Source of the DNA: an uncultured Bacteroidota bacterium
GTDB lineage: Bacteria; Bacteroidota; Bacteroidia; Bacteroidales; UBA12481
Assembly (NCBI GenBank): GCA_903919925.1
Contig: CAIXKO010000156.1
Span: 1-35,763, forward strand
DNA length: 35,763 bases
Reading direction: 5' to 3'
The notes below the pieces were generated by a model. It searched no databases. It was not told where the DNA came from and was given only the letters and a program-made list of their open reading frames with translations. A program made the translations under genes and the position numbers. Positions 31,194-35,763 of the stretch are shown here, piece by piece (position 1 is the stretch's first letter; every line of letters begins with the position of its first letter).

Positions 31194-31228
31194 ACTAGTC
31201 AGTTTTGGGAGTTGTCAGTTCTGTGTTT

Positions 31229-33670
31229 TTACCTTAATACTGCCCCCAACTTTTTCTCAAAAGCACCAATCAATTTCTCCATAACCTGTTCAATCTGCTG
31301 ATCGGTCAGGGTTTTGCTTTCGTCCTGTAGGATGAAACTAACTGCAAGAGATTTTTTATCGGAACCCAACTTTTCACTTGCATAAACATCAAAGATATTT
31401 ACTTCTTTAAGTAGTTTACGCTCAGTAGAATAAGCGAGGGAGCGAATGTGTTCATAGCGCACCGTGTGATCAACAACCAATGCAAGATCTCTTCTTACCA
31501 ACGGATACTTTGCGAGCTCCTGAAATTTCACTTTTATTTGAATTCGTCGAAGGATGGCATCCCAGTTTAACTCGGCATACCAAACATCCTGTCCAATTTC
31601 CAGGGGTTCGAGCAATGCCGGATGTATCTGTCCCATCTGAACGCAGATTGATTTTTTGCATTTGGCTGTAATTCCGATAAGAAACCGTTCATCTGCTTTT
31701 TCTTCCATTTCCATACTGTCCAGGTTGATACCCAATCTTTGAAGAATTCGGAATACAACAGATTTAAGTTCGAAGAAACTGGAATCCGGGCTTTTACCAG
31801 ACCAATGTTCAGCTTGTTTTTTACCGGTGATGAACAGAGCCAGAAACCGGGTTTCGTGATAGCTGTCGGCTAGGAGGCGATCGGCTCCGGAGATTAATTC
31901 ATAAGTATTCCCGAATTCGTAAAGCTTAAGGTCCGGATTCCTGAATTTCAGGTTGGTAGAAAGCGACTCCAATCCACCGAACAGGAGTGTTCTGCGTAAG
32001 GAATTCAGATCGCTGCTGAGCGGGTTTAATAGTTTTACAACTGATTCGTCCGGGTAGATTTCCAGTTTTTCGTAATAAGATGAGCGGGTTAGTGAATTGG
32101 CCATGATTTCATTAAATCCCTGAGCAGCAAGCTGCCCTGAAATCAGGTCTTCGAGCTTGTCAGGATCCGGATGAGGGGCATAGGATAGGGTGGAGGATAG
32201 TTGATCAGTAAGCGGCACATTGTTGTATCCAAATATTCTGAGGATATCTTCAATAACATCGGCTTCTCGGCGAACATCCACCCGATAAGTGGCTACTGCA
32301 AGCTGCAGGGAGGAATCGGTTTCGGAAAGAATTTCAATGTCGAGAGATTTAAGTATTTCTCTGACCCGATCGTGATCAATTTTAATCCCGATGAGCCTGT
32401 CGAGGTTAGCCCATTTCAGCGTGACAGGATAGGAATCAACAGGTTCAGGATATATATCTACCACATCAGATGCAATTTTCCCACCAGTGATTTCACAGAT
32501 CATGGCAGCAGCTCTTTTCAGAGCATAAACAGTGGCATTGGGATCGGTACCTCGTTCAAACCTAAATGAAGAGTCGGTGTAAATCTGGTGCCTTTTGCTG
32601 GTTTTCCTAACCCAGACGGGATTAAAACAAGCAGATTCCAGAAAAATATTTTCAGTTGTTTGAGTCACACCGGAGTGAAGTCCGCCGAAAACCCCGGCGA
32701 TGCACATCCCTTCATTTTCGTTGCAAATCATCAGATCACCGGCATTTAACTTTCTTTCCTGTACATCCAGCGTAACAAAAGGGGTTCCCTCCGGTAATGT
32801 TTTTACGATTACTTTATTCCCGGAAATCAAACCAGCATCGAAGGCATGGAGTGGCTGGCCGGTTTCATGGAGTACGAAATTGGTGATATCCACCACGTTA
32901 TTAACCGGGTTCATGCCGATACTTTTCAAGCGGTTTTTCAACCAACGTGGTGATTCGGCTATTTTTACCTGAGCGATCGTAATTCCTGAGTAGCGAATGC
33001 ATGCCTCGGGGTTAGCGATTTCGACCGAAATATGGAGGCTGCCGGTTTTCTCCGGAAGTTCGGCTAATGGTTTGCTGAGCGATAAGTTTGTTGCTGATCC
33101 GAGGGCAGCTTTGAGCTCGCGGGCTACCCCAAAATGTGATGCGCTATCGATTCGGTTTGGCGTAAGGCCGATTTCAAAAATATGATCAGATTCAATTTCA
33201 AAAAGTGTTGCAACATCCTTTCCTACAGGTATTGACGGATCCAAAACGAGAATTCCGGAGTGATCTTTACCCATCCCGATTTCGTCTTCTGCGCAAATCA
33301 TTCCAAAAGACTCTTCGCCCCTGATTTTAGCTTTTCGAATAGTAAGAGGCTCATCTGAACCATAAAGAGTACATCCCACGGGTGCCACGATCACTTTTTG
33401 GCCGGCAGCCACGTTAGGAGCCCCACAAACGATACTAAGGGGTTCGGCTGAACCAATATCCACTTTTGTCAGGGTAAGTTTATCAGCCTGGGGGTGTGGA
33501 GAGCAAGAAAGAACTTCCCCTACCACGAGGCCGCGGAGGCTACCTTTCACCGACTCAAAGGGTTCCTGGGCTTCAACTTCCAGCCCAATGCTGGTAAGTA
33601 TATCAGCCGTTTTTTCCTTGGTTATTTCCAGATTGATGTAAGAGCGGAGCCAGTTGTACGAAATCTTCAT
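31229..33670 (-). CDS. pheT: Phenylalanine--tRNA ligase beta subunit
   Basis: This 813-residue subunit of the alpha2-beta2 enzyme opens with MKISYNWLRSYINL and then an EMAP-type tRNA-binding domain (about 40-150, with CSPHPQADKLTLTKVDIG). The B3/B4 editing region contains the HETGQPLHAFDAG and RHQIYTDSSFRFERGTDP segments, B5 follows, then the core catalytic-like domain (RREADVIEDILRIFGYNNVP). The C-terminal ferredoxin-fold anticodon-binding domain (about 720-813) includes KYPLVRRDLALVVD. pheS is not adjacent, which is common in Bacteroidota. A perfect 12-bp hairpin lies 31-57 nt upstream of the start. Confidence 0.97.
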   Translation of the reverse strand: MKISYNWLRSYINLEITKEKTADILTSIGLEVEAQEPFESVKGSLRGLVVGEVLSCSPHPQADKLTLTKVDIGSAEPLSIVCGAPNVAAGQKVIVAPVGCTLYGSDEPLTIRKAKIRGEESFGMICAEDEIGMGKDHSGILVLDPSIPVGKDVATLFEIESDHIFEIGLTPNRIDSASHFGVARELKAALGSATNLSLSKPLAELPEKTGSLHISVEIANPEACIRYSGITIAQVKIAESPRWLKNRLKSIGMNPVNNVVDITNFVLHETGQPLHAFDAGLISGNKVIVKTLPEGTPFVTLDVQERKLNAGDLMICNENEGMCIAGVFGGLHSGVTQTTENIFLESACFNPVWVRKTSKRHQIYTDSSFRFERGTDPNATVYALKRAAAMICEITGGKIASDVVDIYPEPVDSYPVTLKWANLDRLIGIKIDHDRVREILKSLDIEILSETDSSLQLAVATYRVDVRREADVIEDILRIFGYNNVPLTDQLSSTLSYAPHPDPDKLEDLISGQLAAQGFNEIMANSLTRSSYYEKLEIYPDESVVKLLNPLSSDLNSLRRTLLFGGLESLSTNLKFRNPDLKLYEFGNTYELISGADRLLADSYHETRFLALFITGKKQAEHWSGKSPDSSFFELKSVVFRILQRLGINLDSMEMEEKADERFLIGITAKCKKSICVQMGQIHPALLEPLEIGQDVWYAELNWDAILRRIQIKVKFQELAKYPLVRRDLALVVDHTVRYEHIRSLAYSTERKLLKEVNIFDVYASEKLGSDKKSLAVSFILQDESKTLTDQQIEQVMEKLIGAFEKKLGAVLR

Positions 33671-33700
33671 AACTTAAAATTTGGAGGGGTAAAAATAGGA

Positions 33701-33727
33701 AAAATCCGGATTGGGAATCCGGATTTT
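33701..33727. other. Perfect 12-bp hairpin in the pheT upstream region
   Basis: AAAATCCGGATT (33701-33712) pairs fully with AATCCGGATTTT (33716-33727) around a GGG loop. On the pheT (minus) strand the stem ends in a run of T, then CC, then ATTTTT, resembling a weak intrinsic terminator or attenuator inside the leader. A near-match -7 element (TAGGTTTT, plus-strand 33737-33744) upstream would put the hairpin at the very 5' end of the message. Confidence 0.55.
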
Positions 33728-34005
33728 CACTAACCTAAAACCTAACCTATGAAAAAGATCCTGTGTGGACCCTTGTAATTTTTAATAACATCCTGCTGAT
33801 TATTGTAAACTGTCCCCACAGACAGCAGTAACGTCAATTGTTATATAAATAACAGTGTTATAAAAATCACATGACAAATATATTAATCATTTTAAAACTG
33901 ACAAAATCTTTTTGACAAATGGTTGTGCTTTATTTATCAACAGCCGCAATTGATGGTTGGGATTTTAAAAGTTGTATTTTTGAGTGCATAATTCACAAAA
34001 TCAGT
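33728..34005. other. Non-coding gap between pheT and the M28 peptidase gene
   Basis: It is AT-rich and holds a short TGTTAT/ATAACA hairpin near 33839-33854. On the plus strand, direct repeats CCTAAAACCTAACCT lead into a 9-codon frame (33749-33778) reading MKKILCGPL then stop, which looks like the start of an exported-protein gene and may be a remnant. I see no tRNA, small RNA or complete gene. Confidence 0.4.
33950..33982 (+). promoter_or_regulatory. M28 peptidase promoter: TTG and TATTTTTG
   Basis: TTG at 33950-33952 is followed after 22 bp by TATTTTTG (33975-33982), an exact TAnnTTTG match. The ATG lies 23 nt beyond it. Confidence 0.5.
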
Positions 34006-35763
34006 ATGAAAAATACAGGATTAGCTATTGTTTTCGCGTTATTAGGTTTGGTTCCGTCAGGAGTATTAAAGGCACAAAGTTCAGCAGCCATAACATCGGA
34101 TGAGCTGAAAAAACATGTTGAGCACTTGTCTTCTCAGGAATTATCAGGAAGGTACCCGGGAACCGCAGGTGATTTGGCTGCAGCGAACTACATCAGAAAC
34201 TGCTTCGCAAAATATGGGTTAAAGCAATCGTCTGACAAGGGGTTTCAAACTTTTCAGGTAACCACAGGTATTAAAAAGGGTCAGGCCAATTCATTTTCCA
34301 TCGGGGCTCAAAAGGCAGTTGCTGACAAGGAATTCACTCCGGTTTCTATCAGTGAAAATGGGAAGGTTGATGCACCAATGATATTTCTCGGTTATGGTTT
34401 CAAAATTAAATCCGACACTTTAACCTGGGATGACTATGCCGGAATGGATGTTAAGGGGAAAATTGCGATTATTCTTTTGGGAGCACCGGAACCAGCAAAG
34501 GGGGCTTTAACCGACCCGTTTGAGGAATATGGATCGGTTCGTCTTAAATTGCTTAATGCCAGGGATGCAGGAGTTGCAGCAGTAGTTTTTGTTGCTGGTC
34601 CGGCGTATGATGATAAGGATGACCTTGAATTTGGTACGGTTAAGGAAAGCTCTGCGGGGATACCTGTTATCCGGGTGAAGCGAGCTTTTATCAACCAGGC
34701 TCTAGCCGGTCTTAACCTCAAAACCGAGGCATTGGAAACACAGATGAACCAAACGCACAAGGCAGTTTCCAGGGACCTTGGAATGACCGCTTCAATACAA
34801 ACTGATATAATTACACAAAATGCCAAAACCCAGAATGTAGTGGGGTGGGTGCAGGCCCGCGATACCGGTGCCCGTCAGGAATGGATTGTTGTGGGGGCCC
34901 ACTTTGATCATTTGGGTATGGGTGGTATGGGAAGTAGCTCCAGATTTCAGGATACTGTTGGGGTTCATCCGGGTGCCGATGATAATGCTTCCGGAGTAGC
35001 ATCTGTTATTGAGATGGCAGGCTACCTGGAATCAGTTAAAAATCAATTGAAACGATCGGTACTCTTCGTTGCTTTTACCGGTGAAGAAATGGGTCTTTTA
35101 GGGTCGAAGTACTTTGTAGCTCACAGTCCGGTTCCGCTCAGGCGAATATCTGCCATGGTTAATATGGATATGGTAGGCCGGCCAAACGAAGAAAAGCGTC
35201 TGACTATTAATGGTACCGGCACTGCTTTGGAAATGGACAGCCTGCTTGGTCTGGTAAAACCCGGAAACCTGACATGGGCAAAATCTCCGGAAGGGTTTGG
35301 TCCTTCAGATCACGCCTCATTTTATACAGTGGGTATTCCGGTCCTTTATTTCAGCACCGGTGCCCATCTCGATTATCATACTCCAAGCGACACCCCTGAT
35401 AAGCTGGACTACAACAACATGGCAGAAATTGCCAAAGAGGTTTCCGAGATAATTGCTGATATTGCCAATGCACCAAAAGCACTCACATTTAAAGAAGCAG
35501 GACCAAAGGCATCCGATTCGGGCCGCCGGAAGCTTAAAGTCACCCTTGGGATTATGCCAGATGTTTCAGGAACCGACAATAATGGGTTACGGGTAGAATT
35601 TGCTACACCCGGAAAGCCAGCGCAAATAGCTGGAATAACCAAAGGCGACAGGATCATCGGTATCAACGGTTTGCCGGTAACGAATGTATATGATTATATG
35701 ACCCGCCTGCAATCATTAAAATCAGGGCAAACTGTTTCTGTAGAGCTATTGCGCGGAGATAAA
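34006..35763 (+). CDS. Secreted M28 family zinc aminopeptidase with PA and PDZ domains (3' end outside window)
   Basis: The first 586 codons are present and remain open at the right edge. There is a signal peptide (about 1-23, VLKAQS), a protease-associated insert (about 110-235, from DAPMIFLGYGF to GIPVIRVKR), and an M28 core with the metal ligands His299 and Asp301 in GAHFDHLG, Asp325 in HPGADDNASG, catalytic Glu360 with Glu361 in FTGEEMGLLGS, Asp388 in NMDMVGR, and a final His in HLDYHTPSDTPD. A PDZ domain follows from about 520 (GLRVEFATPGKPAQIAGITKGDRIIGINGLPV). It releases N-terminal amino acids outside the cytoplasm, consistent with the peptide-fermenting gene set upstream. The few missing C-terminal residues probably finish the PDZ fold. 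Confidence 0.92.
   Translation, partial: MKNTGLAIVFALLGLVPSGVLKAQSSAAITSDELKKHVEHLSSQELSGRYPGTAGDLAAANYIRNCFAKYGLKQSSDKGFQTFQVTTGIKKGQANSFSIGAQKAVADKEFTPVSISENGKVDAPMIFLGYGFKIKSDTLTWDDYAGMDVKGKIAIILLGAPEPAKGALTDPFEEYGSVRLKLLNARDAGVAAVVFVAGPAYDDKDDLEFGTVKESSAGIPVIRVKRAFINQALAGLNLKTEALETQMNQTHKAVSRDLGMTASIQTDIITQNAKTQNVVGWVQARDTGARQEWIVVGAHFDHLGMGGMGSSSRFQDTVGVHPGADDNASGVASVIEMAGYLESVKNQLKRSVLFVAFTGEEMGLLGSKYFVAHSPVPLRRISAMVNMDMVGRPNEEKRLTINGTGTALEMDSLLGLVKPGNLTWAKSPEGFGPSDHASFYTVGIPVLYFSTGAHLDYHTPSDTPDKLDYNNMAEIAKEVSEIIADIANAPKALTFKEAGPKASDSGRRKLKVTLGIMPDVSGTDNNGLRVEFATPGKPAQIAGITKGDRIIGINGLPVTNVYDYMTRLQSLKSGQTVSVELLRGDK

Noticed and set aside
33772-33822. Phe-rich leader peptide for pheT attenuation
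   Set aside because: The only short minus-strand frame upstream of the hairpin (about 14 codons) has a single Phe codon.

Overview
The window reads as a chromosomal segment of an anaerobic, fermentative member of the Bacteroidota, probably of the Bacteroidales/Marinilabiliales type. The grounds are a TonB receptor with an N-terminal carboxypeptidase-regulatory-like domain, a DUF3078 outer-membrane protein, a long bacteroidete alpha-2-macroglobulin, the yicC-gmk-nadD order, mostly absent Shine-Dalgarno sequences, and repeated -7 promoter elements of the form TAnnTTTG. I see no tRNA, rRNA, CRISPR array, insertion sequence, phage gene or replication origin.

Layout. (1) 1-2764: a TM1266-type [FeFe]-hydrogenase-system regulator overlaps a TonB-dependent receptor gene. 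(2) 2765-2973: non-coding DNA with a 107-bp near-palindromic element and a second hairpin. (3) 2974-5526, minus: a secreted M14 zinc carboxypeptidase. (4) 5706-13522, plus: an amino-acid fermentation block with fused ADP-forming acyl-CoA synthetase, flavodoxin (closed by a UUCG-loop terminator), a D-threonine-aldolase/D-serine-dehydratase-like PLP enzyme, an aminotransferase, and the four subunits of a 2-oxoacid:ferredoxin oxidoreductase. (5) 13519-15514: a divergent SDR and two-domain VOC pair. (6) 15515-15925: a G-rich tract and three tandem 36-bp palindromic repeats, then an orphan LytS-type histidine kinase whose extracytoplasmic part carries four DxDxDG Ca-loop motifs. (7) 18047-20131, minus: the housekeeping operon yicC-gmk-nadD. 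(8) 20240-26164: a giant alpha-2-macroglobulin with a degenerate thioester motif. (9) 26161-27537, minus: tryptophanase with a structured leader. (10) A DUF3078 protein, a UbiA-family prenyltransferase (minus), a HAD phosphatase, pheT (minus), and an M28 peptidase with PA and PDZ parts that runs off the right edge.

How it fits together (inference). Secreted peptidases (M14, M28) would supply peptides and amino acids. The aminotransferase and tryptophanase deaminate them. The 2-oxoacid:ferredoxin oxidoreductase makes acyl-CoA and reduced ferredoxin or flavodoxin. The ADP-forming synthetase converts acyl-CoA to acid with ATP synthesis. The hydrogenase-system regulator at the left edge suggests that reducing power can leave as H2. 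This resembles the peptide-fermentation logic known from Thermococcales, here with the genes lying side by side.

Most unusual: the Ca-loop propeller-like histidine kinase, the alpha-2-macroglobulin with CSEY in place of CxEQ, the 107-bp palindromic element, the 36-bp palindromic tandem array beside a G-quadruplex-capable tract, and four convergent gene pairs that abut or share stop-codon bases.
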